Shown here: one piece after another, positions 10,250-24,400 of the stretch | Layout of the letters: each line of letters opens with the position of its first letter | Numbering within the stretch: position 1 is the stretch's first letter | DNA from: Diorhabda sublineata | Lineage: Eukaryota; Arthropoda; Insecta; Coleoptera; Chrysomelidae | DNA length: 64,000 nt | Reading direction: 5' to 3' | Assembly (NCBI RefSeq): GCF_026230105.1 | Contig: NC_079474.1 | Span: forward strand, 9,930,187-9,994,186 | The notes under the pieces: model-generated | The model's input: only the letters and a program-made list of their open reading frames with translations | Database searches by the model: none | Told to the model about the DNA's origin: nothing | Program-made: the position numbers and the translations under genes

Positions 10250-13200
10250 GAAAGAAAGATTTGATAATCATTGTTCTCGGAAGGAATTATTATTGAAGAT
10301 ATAATTGAAGATAAAAAAGAAGTATTTTGGTAGTACTTTTTGATACTCACATATAATATATATGAGGATTCATTCGAAAAAATGTATTGAACTTGTTACG
10401 ATTTTTCTGGAAAATTGGTTATAACTTTTCATATGCCCATTGAACATATCACAATCCTATATTAATATAATGGGAAAGTGAAGTTGATTGCAAATACGCA
10501 ATAAAATATATAGTGTTTCATTTGAAAAAATGTAATTTTGATAAAGTACAGCAATCTGGAACAAACTGCAAGGTTGGAAATAATTTTAAAATGTTGATTA
10601 TAATCCCTCAAATTTTCAAATTGATACCTCAAAAACAAACAAGGCATAGAATTTCATCACCCTATGTGTATTAAACTGCAAGTATGCTTTATTTTATGGA
10701 CACACTGTACAAGTCATATATTTTCAATTTGTACAGAGCACTATTAAAGTTGTTCTATATTTGAACATAAAACACGAATACGATTGTTAGGCTTTAACCG
10801 TGAAAAGTTTCCGTAAATAAAATCGATAATCCCAAGAAGAAAAATAGAGCACATGATAAGAATAAGTGAATCATGAGACGGAAAATCAATAATCACTTTA
10901 AAATATTTATAGAAACACATAAGTTCCTTCTTATTTGAGAATATGCTTTTCGATAAATATTTTGAATTTCTCGGTGTGGCTTCCAATTGCAAATATTATT
11001 TCTGAATCTTACAAAATAAATAGAGGGTTTGAATAATCATAGAGTAGAATAACTGTCATAACGATTAATGACTGATACTAAGCGCTACAACACTTTTGGT
11101 GGTGGCGCCAGGCCACAAGATTTTGTCATATTTCAGAATCCTGATCAGAATTTCGGATTTATTTATACTACCATTCAAGTTTTTGGAGAAATTAATTTGT
11201 TATCGACCTTCCACTTCAATCGAAAATTCAGTAAAGCCTCCAAATTGATTCGATTTCTTTCTCTACCTATCTACACTCCAAATAAAAGTAAATTTTACTA
11301 AATTTGAGGTGATTTTATTCATCATATTCCCTGTTCTACAGCTGGAAGATTGGGAGTTTGAACCACCAAGGATTCAATCAACAGGCTACAAACTAAACCT
11401 CAACTCTAGCATCTGGGAGCCCAGTTGAGGTCCCAGTTGTGCTTTTTTGGCTATGCCGTTAATGCGAATTTAGTATTTTTTTCAATAAATGTATTTGTTG
11501 CTAAAACTTTTTTCTTCTTCTTAGCAATAAATATTGATTTGTATAATCGTGTCCGGGGATAGTTTTATATTGTTTAATTTTTTATTTAATTCAGAAGGTG
11601 TTTCCAGCTTTTCCGCTTTTTTTATTAATTGTAACGTCGTTCGTTAAAAAGCTGTTGGCGTCCAATTTAATGTTGGTTGTTCACCCCATCTGAGTACCAG
11701 CTATTTAAATACTTTAACTGAAGCCGAATACCACTTCCGGAGAAAGAGTTTCCTGCCGAGGATCAAAGGTTACAGCATATATTAATCTTATATTTGTTTA
11801 TGTATGACACACTCACCACATGAGTCATGGAGCTCTAAGAGTGTGTCCATATCAAAAGAATAAATTCGACGTCCAAACATCATTTCAACCAAACAAAATG
11901 AACTGCTTCTATTCTATTAAGCAAAAGACTTTCTATAGTCAGCGGAGGACACTGTAATTATTTCTCCAAAATTTATGATAAATGGGTTGTCACCTGAACA
12001 TCAAAACAGCGTTTTTTGGCAACTAAAAATTGGTCGACTCAAGACTTGAAGCTCGGTAAACACTGCCCTCCACTTCACTTTAAGGTTTAATTAACATAGG
12101 AAAGCCAGAGAAAAGGCTTCGTTCAATTACGCAGTATCATTCAGTTGCTACTTGCTTCAACAATAATCATTTAAGTTCCTTGGAGAATTGCTAGACATTT
12201 GGGTGCAAATAAAGTATAAGTCTATGACGCAGACTTCAAGTCTACAGCACCCATACAAGCATACCAGGAGCTCGTCAAAAAGACAAATCATCACTTTTTG
12301 TGAATAGAAACAGGCGCATTATACGCCGAACAAATGTATTGAACTCACAGTATTGGGTACTAAACAAAGCTACGAGCTTAGATAAAATAGCTAAGCACCT
12401 AGTATACATTTAGAAATATGTCATAGTGTACTCTTGAACTCTTCTACAAGGCAATGAGGGAAAGATCTAGCTACAATGCAAACCGGATATGGATGAATTC
12501 CTATCTGTATTTTCTTTTCTTTCCGTAGTATCTATGACGCAGCTGAACCATGCCAAATTTTTTAAAAACAATATTTCAAAGTATTTTGAATGTTTTGAAA
12601 GTTTTTTACACATTAGTTAGAAATTCGAAGTAAAAAATTGGAAGATTAAAAGTGATCGAGAAAAAACAAGTGTAAAAGAGTATTCTGAATAAAATGAGCA
12701 AGGATTTAAACATTAATGGGACTGATTGTAGATATTTCAAGAACAGGACTCAACTAAAAACACATGTTAGTATGTTAGAGAGTTACTACTTTTCGAAAAA
12801 AAACCATCTTCTAAAATATGTCTTTATCTGGGTACAACTAGACCATTAAAGTTATTAAATAATCGCTGCAAACAAAGATTCCAGAAAGGGATAAAAAAGC
12901 TTGAACAGAATTAGTCAAATAGGTTTCAGTCCCATTCACGTTTTACAATCTATACAAATGCTTTACAATATGTTGACCTTAAATTGTTTACTCAAAATAC
13001 TTTAGTTATGCAGGTGTTATAAAATTGATCATAAAATCATAAGTGAAACTTTCTAAAAGAAAATAAAACTAAATATGAAACACTTTACATAAATTTACAT
13101 TTTCAAACAGCAAGCTTATCAAAAAAAATGTTTTTGGTAACAATGTCCTGTAGTTACAAAAAGAATGCAGATGAGTTTAAAAATTTCTGCTTCAGATCCA

Positions 13201-14100
13201 AAGAATTTTATTCTACTCTGAATATGGTATATGTTTCTGGTTTTCCAGTTCCTGTGTTTAACCATACGTGATCATCATCATTTCAAAACATACTTGTAGG
13301 GATTTAATTGAAAAATTTGGTTTATAAACAGAAAAATAATTCTAATGCCAGTTTCTTCATGCTAAAGACACGATAAATTATCATCTATATCTGATATAAT
13401 TTTGTTATTATCAAGGATATAATAAGATCAAATTTGATCAGGATTGATCAAAAATCAACATTCTTACGTCTTTTAATACAAATCTGAATTATAAAACTTT
13501 GGAATGGACTCTTTTCAAAGCTAAACAAGCATGGCAACAGTTTATACAATTTTCCATAGATTTGTTGAAGTCTACGTATGAATGACAACTATATTAAGCA
13601 AAGTCATTGAGAGCTAAAAATCAGTCACAATCAGTCACTTCGTGGGTATACGGTGTAAAAAAAAATCGACTTAACATAGAAAGACATTTTTTAGTTCTTA
13701 ATCTCTTTTAGAAGTGAAATTTGAAGGTTAGAAAACCGAAAAAGTCGCTGGGAGCCCAATCTCATGATACACTAATTCGAATGCAATTCGTGAATTTTAG
13801 CCATGAATACCACCGCAGTATAAGAAGGTATGTTGTTCTGTTGAAAAATCACTTTTTCTACATGCATACTTCTTCAGTCAATCTACAGAATGTTTCAAAA
13901 AAAGGTGATCTCTTCTCAAGGATAGAAAGAAAATTATTTGGGGTTTGCTCGGTAAAAAATTTTTATAATGCCATCCGTATTCAAGATAAAGGGCGCTGAA
14001 GATAAAACACAATTTTTACGATTTTGACTCAACTACTGGCAACATTGTATTGGAATTTTATAAGAGTATGTTTTGGAAGCTGACACATCAAATGAATTTG
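10250..14100. other. CaMKII intron 3, no recognised feature
   Basis: AT-rich sequence. Frames at 11068-11301 (+), 10744-10992 (-) and 13721-13999 (+) carry no recognisable domain. The stretch 12080-12480 is slightly richer in GC and may be an old element, but I could not place it. Confidence 0.5.
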
Positions 14101-14103
14101 TTT

Positions 14104-14640
14104 TTATGTCTGACTCTCATAGAGGGCGCTAGTTACAGGTTTCGTACCAAGTAGTATCGAATATAACTTTTTCAATATTAGATTTCTTGAGCAAAATTTC
14201 AAGTGAACTTGAACATCATCTAATTTTACACCAAATACTCGATACTGTGTACCGTGTCTGGATATTTTGTTTTGAAAATTATGATGAAATAACCGATGCT
14301 GATATGAAGTAATGATAAATGTAATAATTAAACAAAAAATCACGAGATGAAAATTTAAAAAAAAAGTTAAAAAAATAAAATAGAATTCAATTAGAGTAGG
14401 TGTTCTAAATTTCCTCCGTTTTCACGAATACACAAGTTTTTTCTAAAGAATCCATTAATCTTCTATGACGGCAATGATGACATTAAGGTGACCTTGAATT
14501 CTGTCTTTGAATTCTTGAGGTGAATCTGCCTCTGCAGCAAATTACGACAACTTCTATCAAAGTGCATAAAAAATAGAGATCTTCGCTCGTTTAGCGTTAC
14601 ATCTTCCATTATCTTGAATAAGTGAAACACTTTTGTGACT
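14104..14640 (-). mobile_element. Deleted copy of a long-TIR mariner-like family
   Basis: Reverse complement of this stretch matches 40750-41385 over several blocks: the terminal inverted-repeat region (here 14224-14345), the non-coding stretch ending in gtgaaaacgg, and coding remnants around aacgctaaacgagc. Compared with the 40-kb copy, the block holding the DGAP and RSPDL motifs is missing, so this is an internally deleted derivative. Confidence 0.7.
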
Positions 14641-15395
14641 GATGACTATCTTTTAAAATTATTTAAAAAAAAACATTTTTGAAACAGAAGAGAACTAAAA
14701 TCAAAAACATGTAGAAACATAAACAATATCAACAGGTCTAAGAAATTAAAGAAATTTATATGAATCGTAGAAATATTTCTATCAACGTCAATTTGAATAT
14801 TGAATTTTGAATTCTATGAGTTTAAAAATTTATACAAGCACCTAACCTAACCTAAAACTATTAGAAATCACCGAAAATCTTAATTAATTATTTCCCAGAC
14901 GATAAATACATAAGGATTCGAAAACTCGAAAAATATATTAAAGTTAGTCCACTTTGCTGTTTCGTTGCCAATAGGAAACTAAAGGAATGAACTGACTGAC
15001 TTTTATACCTGCTTAAAATGTAGGAAGATGTATGGATAAGTCTGTTATTTGTTTATCTTCAATTCATCCAATTGTTCAAGCAAAGAAAATTGTGTACAAC
15101 TAATTTCATGCAAGCACGTGACTAACATGAATAATAACGAAAAAAATCAATCGAATAGTAAACAATAACGGTTACCTAAATGCTTGAGAACCTCAGGATT
15201 GTTAACTATATTTACAATGAAAAAACAAAAAATACATTAACATTGCGTAACAATAACATTCATCAGTAAGAGTTAACATGTGTCTAATAGAGAGTGATGT
15301 TTAGCTAAAGCTGATGATGAATGATTTGAAGGTTATATGAGGTATATATGCGTGTATGTTATAGGCAACTATCGATATGAATCAATTAAACATAC

Positions 15396-15455
15396 CTATA
15401 TTTGGATGCTGAAGTTTCCTACATATTCTAGCTTCTCGTTCTAATTTTTGGAAAT
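15396..15455 (-). CDS. CaMKII: CaMKII coding exon 3
   Basis: 60 nt. The acceptor ...tttgttacag precedes ATTTCCAAAAA; the first two bases complete Asp54. It encodes FQKLEREARICRKLQHPNI plus one base, then the donor gtatgt. This is the alpha-C helix of the kinase N lobe. Confidence 0.95.
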
Positions 15456-18400
15456 CTGTAACAAAAGAATTGTTGGAGGACAATATTTCAGAATAACAAT
15501 ATTAAAAATGATCTCAATATTACTTACATAATTGATAAACGATATTATAATCATATTGTGAATACGTGAATGCGTTTTATAGGACAAAATGAAATTTTGA
15601 TGTTCTAAACAAATACTGGAAGGTTCTTTCTTCATATGAAGTTTCACAAACATCCCAATACTGCAATCCCTCCAGTTTGAATCAACAAGTTTGTTGAGTT
15701 TTTGCACTTTTCCATTTATTTTTGAGATTTGCTACCGACTCAGCACCACGGAATATCGTCGGTGTCTCTCCTTATTATTTCGAATATTATTTCATTTTTT
15801 CTTCTTTCACTAGGCCGTCGAGTATTCCTGATACACTTCGTTTGGCGTTTGATAAGCGTAGGTTATCCTCGCCCACCTCTTCATCACATCGATGCAAGTC
15901 GCTTTCAATTTCTTTATAATTCATGTTACCAGACCCCAAATTCTTGGCATCCTAACAATTTTTTTAAAAATTATCTTAGGTTGCATGGGAGCATATTACA
16001 AACGAATTAAATGATTAAAATAATCAAAATGGAATAAATATATTGATTACCAACGACTTGAAACTAAATAAACCCAAAGTTTTACAATTACCGACAAAAA
16101 TGATATTTGCCAAAAATATATCGGCTGTTCGACTGAAATAGTACAAAATATTGTGTTATACAAAATTGGACAGTAGAATAAGCAAACTGCCAACTTTTTA
16201 GAGATTACTAATGCCAGATTATAAATGGGACACTAAAACTGTATTGGTAGTCGGTGGTGGTGATTGAGAATCCACTAGAAGGGCACACTAGAATAAAATA
16301 GATATTTTTAATACTCCTAATATTCAATTGTTAATGTTCCAAAGACCTGTTATCCACAAATACTTTATTTCCTTGTGTTACCTATACTATGAAATTATAA
16401 AATTGATATTAATATGAAAACATGACAATTGGAAATAATAAAGTAAACTAGTTATTTTAGTGATGAGACATCATTATCGTTGCATTCTAATGGCAAAATA
16501 AACAAATTAACTTGCAATATGTGACTTAAAATTCATTTTTTTCACCAACGTTGTTACTTTTATTTCTTTTAAAAATGGATAGGTTATGTAGTGAAAAAGA
16601 ATTACAGTTTATACCGCAGAAATCTGAATAAAATCAGTCTATCAAATGGAAGAGAAAAAGTTAACATATACAAATGATAGAGTTGCATTTGAGGAATGTT
16701 TTCAAGACCCTTTTTGTGGAATGAATTATCTATTTATTCCATTTGTCACTGAATTTCTCTTCTTTTTCTTATTATTTTGTTTGTTTAAAATAGTACAAGT
16801 TTCTAAAATAATATTGCCAACTCCTGTAAGAGGATATCTTAAATGATCAAATATAGATTTATCGTTAAAAATTTCGACAATTGTAATCGATCCAATCCTT
16901 GAGTAACTCCAGTAGTGCTCCTCAAGGAATTCGTTTGATGTTTGTTTTTATCATAGCAGGCGATTTGTTAGTTAAGTCTTAGTGATAAGTTTATTATAAG
17001 TGTAGTGTATGGTGTTCAAATAAATTAAGAACGTAAGAGACTGTGTTTATAAATTCACCCACATAATTTTACTACCAAAAATAGAAGATTCACGGATAAA
17101 ACATTATTAAACATGCGTTTTTCTACATATTTCACGATTCTGAACCGAAGACCCAAAAATATTGAAAAAAAAATACTTAACTATTCCAAAGTTCACGTTA
17201 ATTAAAAAACAATTAACTAAAAATTGTGGTGCAAGTATTTTTTTATATAAAAAATGAAGCGGCGATATCTAATTTATATATTTCTTTGATTGATCCCAAT
17301 GCATATTAGCTCTCTCCTGGCAAGCACAAAAAAGCTACTACTTGAATACTTTAATAAGCTTCATTAAGGAAGCCAGAAGCTGAGGCCACTTAATTAGTTA
17401 ACTACACTTATATAAAAAAATACAGGAATAATTACAACAGTATCACTGCATCAGTGAGATGATTGTAAACAAGTATTTGGCTAGTGCGATTCGTATAAGT
17501 CATTAATGTACCTGTTTAAGGCATCCGATTCGACCATAAATATAATTTTATCCAGAATTTTATCAGATTTAGTGCGAGTAATAAATGATATAATAAATGT
17601 ATGGTCCTTATAATTATTTAACTTTGATATTTGAAATAGAACATGATTAATTTATGGAACATTCTATCTAAAACAAAAATTAATGCAAAATGAGATATTG
17701 TGAAAGTTTCTTAATTAGAAAAGACCCGCGTTTCCATTGATATTTTATAGCTTGATGATTGGTTACTACTTCTGTCACCCTTCGATATATAATTAAATTG
17801 TAGCTGATCCTTGGGACTATCATATTGCACTAGAGTTGCTTGAAATAAAAGGTTGTAGATGAAATGTTTTACATATATTTGCGCTATTGGTTGTTGCTTT
17901 CTAATTTTATTTGATTATTAATTTTTGAAAATTTATGTTTTCTTAAATTAACTCTTCTAAACACAAACTGAATTGCGATGGCCTTGCTTCCTCACTTTCT
18001 TCTAAAATGTAACAAATTTAGATTTAAGGAAAAATTCTGATTGCTTCAAAAATTCTCTGTAAATATGTTTTACTTATGTCTGAAATTACGCTTCGATATC
18101 TGAGTGACATTTTATGATTTGCATTTATTGGATTCAACCAACTGGAGTATCTTTTTAATTATAATCAATTCTTATCGGTGTAAAAAATCTCTTGATCAAA
18201 CGCCAAGCAGTATTTGGATACTTTAACCAAACTGGAATACAAAAAATGAAAACTGAAATCATGAATTCACCTATACGGGACATAATATAAATGACAATCT
18301 TATGAGCTCTATTTTTGAACAATAATAATTAATTGAAAATTTTTTCCCGTTCTTTATTATATATAAGAAATAAAATATTACTGGATATAAATTGTAAAAT

Positions 18401-21400
18401 GTAACTTGAATCAAATGAATAAATTTTAATTAGTCCTAACATCGCATAATATGTCGAATACAAAGGAAACAACTTTTTTTGTGTACTAATTGTTGACATA
18501 GTTGATAATCCAAGCTAATTATAAAAAGCTCGATTAAAATGATATTCAATCAGTACAAAAGGTATTAGGTAGAAATTTAGGTCATCACCAACTAAGTATG
18601 TGTGGTGATTAAGCAGCGTAATTAAGGTGCAGCACGTATCAGAATACTGATTAATTTGTTTAATTATGTACGGTGTTTTTATTTTAATCGAGGTGTTTTA
18701 TAACATACAAAAAATTTTCATCCCTTCTACCCCCTACCTTTGACAGCTACCCACTCAGATTTTTTATATAGCCAGGGGAGTTGTGCGATACTTTGCTGGA
18801 AAGTGTTTGAAAAGCAAAACTCAAAAATCTATGATTTTAAAATTTTGGATAAAACAATTAATTGATAAAAATTATCAAGAAACATTAATCCTTTCAAATT
18901 GAAGGGACTAGAAATATTATCCTAAAGAAAACTGGATCTCCTACAGAAAATGTTTAAAATGTTATTCATTCACTTTCTGGCAGAAGTAGATCCTCCCTAA
19001 CCTTTTGTAGGGTCTGAATATAAATCCTGTAATATTCTTTGACGAGAATCAGCAAGTGTCGTCAAATGGCTCACAAACTTTTTGAATTTAAGGAAACCCC
19101 ATAAGCAAAAATCTACAGGAGTCAGATTTGGTAATCTTGGTGTCCATAAAATGAATCCACGACGCACAATCCACCTTCTCAATTACACATTATTTAAAGC
19201 ATTTCGAACTCGTGCAGAGTAATGAGATAGAACTTTATCCTGCTGATGAGTAATATAGAAATATTGTGAAATATTATTATCTATGGTTTCACAATATTGC
19301 AGCCGTCGATCTGGATCACCATCTGTGAATTCGGGCGACATTTTCACTTTATATAGATGAAATTTTTGCTATTTTAAAATTTTTAAAACGGTTCTGTGAC
19401 TTACTTCGCACCAGTTAGCAATATTTGTACTTGAACTGGATTGATTTAATATAAATTGAGACAAAATATCCACTTGTTTTTTCTTAGTCTTTTCTACACA
19501 ACCAGTTTCAAAAGTAGTCTATAATATGTTCATTGAACATTGGAACTACTTTACATTTTTCTACTAAGCCACGAGGCTGTACCATTTTGATTGTTGTGGA
19601 TAAAAAAGTGATCAAAGTTTTAATTTCACTTTGTTTTTGTCAATGTAGAAAAAATAAATCGGTATAAGCGTTCAAAAATGGAAATTAGATCATTTTTGTT
19701 ATATCGAGTGTTCAACATTAAAGTAAAGCCCGTGTACCTTTTTTTTGTTATTCGCAAAATATGAATCTTAAACCAATGAATCGTTTCAACAAACAAATAT
19801 TTGAGATTAAAACAAACTATGATACATTTTTGAGTGGTAGCTGTCAAGATTAGTGGTGGGCGAAAGAGGTAATAATTTTTGTAAATTATAAAAAACTTCG
19901 ATTAAAATAACAATTGACCGTTTCGAGAATTTCTCATTTTTGCCTAAAATAACGGAGATTCCTAGCGGGTTTAGACACTATTTAATAAGTAATACGAAAT
20001 GGAACAGAAATCTGAGAACGCTTAATTATCTAGAAAGCACATAATCCAAAGATGAAATGTAGACTCAAGCCTTTGCATTAAACTGTATTGTGTTCACCGT
20101 TTAGCACGTTTGTATGTTTGATTGTTCAATGACTATCTATCGTACGTTAAAAGGCAATAATCGTAAAATAGTAATAATTTATTTGTGTGTTTCAAATCCT
20201 AATCTGTTGATGTCGATCGTTTGAATTTTTTTGTATTTGTATCCAAATAGAGTGGTCTTAAGAAGAATGGCTCGAGACATAATTCTGGAAAGACACATGG
20301 TTTGCTTCATGTAGTGATATATGTAGCCTGTGGCTTATTCTGTCTGAAGTATCTTAAAAGGCTTTCTGGATAAAATCATGATGTGATGTTTTAAAAGTTG
20401 AAAAAACAGGTTAGTGCAATAATTCAGAAAATCTCATAGTTTATTAGTTCGTTCATTATTATTATTGTTGTAAATTGCATTTGTGTATATTGAATGGGTT
20501 AGATTACATTACTATTGGTAACTGTTTTTTGGATCGTTGTTTGTTTTATATTTTCATTGTATCAGGCATTTAGGAGGTCAAGATAAGCAGAACATCCTCT
20601 GTAATTGGAAGATAGTATCCTTTAATCTTTTGTATCATGTGTCATTTGACGCAGTGACATGGTTTTATACAATATGTTTTAGTACGACCATCCTGTACAT
20701 TGTGGTATATTTCTTGTTGTATAATATATTGTAACTCAAATATTTGTTCATTAGTAGTTTGAGGTTCAAGATCAACGAAACAAAGGCAGTGGTTTCCTGC
20801 TCATTATACGTCTGACATTTTTAATGTTCCTTACCATATGACGCTTTTCTCAATTTTGATTTTTATTTAAGCGATTAGCATAGAATGGTGTACGTCTCTT
20901 CGTCCTTTTAATGGTAGGTATGGTGAACATTTTTTTGGCCCATGCGAAGTTTTGTAACATCTTGTTATAGTCAGTCACGCCACAATCACACTACTGCATT
21001 GTCTGAGCTTCAATAAATCCTCTCGGTATACACCAGCTGAAATTATCAGGTGGTAGCACAACACACTATTTTATGTAAGCCTATTTAGTAGCCACGTAGC
21101 CAGTGTCATCGGAGAAATAATGAAATGAAAAATAATTTACAAAAAATCGGGGAACCGTCAAATTATCTCGGGTTTTTATTTATTACACCGTTCGTTTTAA
21201 AGAGTGGAATCTACCGAAACTTAAATATTACTTACCTCTAGCTGATAGTTTTTTTGTATTTATAATTTTAGCGGCAAACTCCAATCCTGTAGATTTTTGT
21301 ACACATCGTCTTACTACAGAAAATGCACCTCTGAAATGAAAAAGAAAGCAATGATAAGATTCCTGAAAAATATTGAAATGTATACACAGTTATAATAAGG

Positions 21401-24400
21401 TAATGCACAAAATTCACAAAATGTTCATTTTCTAAAAAAATGGAGTTAGAAAACAAAATAAACTTGATTTGAATAATTAAAAGCATCAAAAATTGAAGTT
21501 ACATTTGTTTTCAAAACAACTGTGATTGTCAGTCTTATAAATAGGCTAAAACCATTTTTATTATTACGTCTTTTACTGAAAGAAAAAGTATAGAAATTCT
21601 TTTCATGGTAGAATACGGGGATAGTCTTGAAAATGCATGTGCTTTATTTACCGAAAAGTATTTTGAAAGCCATATACTAATTGCTGCTTCATAATATGGA
21701 AGGATAGGCATAAGTAACGATGCAAAGACAATTCTCACGCAATTACACCAGAAATTGCCATACGAAGAATATTTAGTCGATTTTGGTTGAGTTTTTGACG
21801 AAATAAAAACTACACCCATACAAAGATAAACTTGTCACGAAATTCTTAGGAGATGATCCGGACAGACGTTAGTAATGTTGTGAAATATTCATGAGACATT
21901 GAGATGAAAAAATTTTTTTCAACAGTGTAGTATTTTCAGACGAGACAAGGTTTCGTTCGAGAGGTACAATAAGTCGACACGATTGTCGCTACTGGACTCG
22001 GAAAAATCCTTAGTAGTTTCAGACAAAACAATCTCTCATCTCCAAAAAATTGATGTTTGGATAGGACTCATAAGGGGAAGATTTATTGATCGTTATTTTT
22101 TCACGGAAATTCTTTTTCACGGAATTTCAACAGCTGAGCGATATTTAGAATATCTTCATATGGCAGTGCTTCCCGATCTAATTGTATTTTCAAATCCAAA
22201 TAATAGGGTCTTCAACCGTCTTGACCCGTCAGATAGTGAACGGGACACAATGTAACCAATTCCTATAAAAATTGTTTTGGTGCAATAGACTGTTTAGTTA
22301 ATTTAAAAATTATTAATTTAATTTAGTTTATTCGGTTTTTCTCAATTCTGTCGTTTTTTATCTGAATACTCAAATTATTTCTTGACAATGCAGAAAATAA
22401 ATGCTCCTGTTACTATATTACACAATTTCATGATTATTCAAAAAAATATCGCTTTTCCAACCGATAAAACTGTCTTTGCCTTTTTTTGGAGGTTTTCCCT
22501 TTGCTATTCACTGTCTGACTTATTTTCATTCCAGAAGTGTAATGGTGGATCCAGGTTTCATCTACAGTTACGAATCAACGGAGAAAATACGAATCATTTT
22601 ACTTAAACTCAATAAGGCCTGGGAAATACTTTTGTCGTCTATTACCTTGAAGCCACTCTACATTCTATTGGCTTGCAAGAAGACATCGTTGTATCAAACC
22701 TTAAAAGTTAACTTGTGTTGGTAAGGTACGACTTAAACCATACGAGAGGTGTCCCCTGAAGCCGTAGCACTGTTGTATTTGTTATTTAATTTGTTAATAA
22801 AAATATTATTTAGGAGTGAGAATAAAGCATAATTTGTGCATTTGTTACTTAAAAACAAAAATTGATGGGTAGTAACTACGAGTATTTTATATTTAAACAG
22901 AAATGATAAAAGCCTATTTTTGACCAAACTTTCATTGATTTTCATCTCCTCTTTTTTGAAGATGAATAATTACAGCCATCCTAAGGTAATTGGGAAAAGT
23001 GCCATTTTGAAATGAAACATTAATTAAAGTGGTAAGGTGATTTAATATGCGATCGGACAGACTCTAAAACATTTCTAATGTAAGTCCATCAGTTCCAGAC
23101 GTGGATTTATTATTGATGTCACTTATTGTACTGCGAGGCTCTGCTAAAACTACAGGCATAAATAAGAAGCTGTGTAAGTTAGCATTACCATCAGGGAGAT
23201 ATGAAACAAGATCATGAGAAAGAATTCTAGAATTTGATAAATTTTTGGCTACATTCACAAAGTAAATATTAAGATTATGCTCGATGATGAAGCCTTATTT
23301 CTTAGATCACTCACAATGAAGCACGTCTCTTTAGAAACATTACAAGAATTGGCGAGTCTCCTATTATAATAAATTTTTTTTTATTAAAAAAAGAACCGCG
23401 TCAACCATGAAAAGTTATTGACGACGGGACAATGTGAGTAAAGTCTTAATCTAAGTTTTCAAAACAATTAAGCACTATATTAATTTGTACAGGTTAGTCA
23501 ATTTTAGAAATTTTATCACTGTTGACATAGTCCAGCGCACTTTTCATTTCACGTGGAAGTTCACTTTCTAGTCGTTCCTGATGGTAGAGTGGACATTCGA
23601 CAATAATATGTTCTACTGTTAAAGGAGTATCGCAGGCGAAAGCACAGTTTTTGTTGCTCTTTCTTCAATAGGTACTCATGGGTTAACTTGGTGTGTCTTA
23701 TTCTCATGCGATACTGTATCACTTGATCCCGTCGTCTTTGTGATATTTTCCTATTTGGTAGTAGATTTGGGTTGATACGCTGTAATTTATTGTCTTCAAG
23801 TTTTTCCCATTTTTTTGCTATATTTCCGTCGAATGTTGTTTAATATTGCTTCTAATGTTGGAATGTGGAATTTCAGGAGGTCGGTTTTCTATTCTATTGT
23901 TACTACAGGCATCTTAGCTTCCCGATCGGCTTTCTCATTTCCTATTATACCGACGTGGGATGGAATCCACACGAACTCGACTTGTTTGTTCATATTGTGA
24001 AGTACTTCAAGGTCAGTTTTAATTTGGCAGGTGGTTTGGGTATATCCTCGATATTCCCTGAATTGCACTTAAGAAATCAGTAAAAATTACTGTCTTTGAT
24101 TTGCACTGTTGTAATATATGATGCAGGGCTTTGGATATTGCTACCAATTCTGCTGAATATATGGAATATTTCTTTGGAATTTGATCTATTAACGATTCGA
24201 GTTGTTTGGAGGTAATTTCCTTATCTGATGGGAAGGTATATGTTGCATATAGAGAATTGTGTTGGGGACTTTATTTTAACTGCGACTGGCTTTACTAGTG
24301 CTGGTTCTGATTTTGTGAAGGCATAAAATTGTTTTAAAGAATGTTTTATATTTGTTTTGAAGTTTGTCTCTTGTAGGCAGATGACTTTTGGAAGTGTTTG

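Noticed and set aside
12080..12480. Suspected Tc1-like transposase
   Set aside because: Scattered words (RIARHLG, AYQELVKK) did not follow any family order.
1..15395. CaMKII exon 4 (VRLHDS...)
   Set aside because: I scanned for its reverse complement and found no match with splice sites; it is presumably outside the window.
16861..16960. Possible LINE box SNSSSAPQGI near 16910
   Set aside because: Only a few residues fit a reverse-transcriptase motif and nothing around it does.
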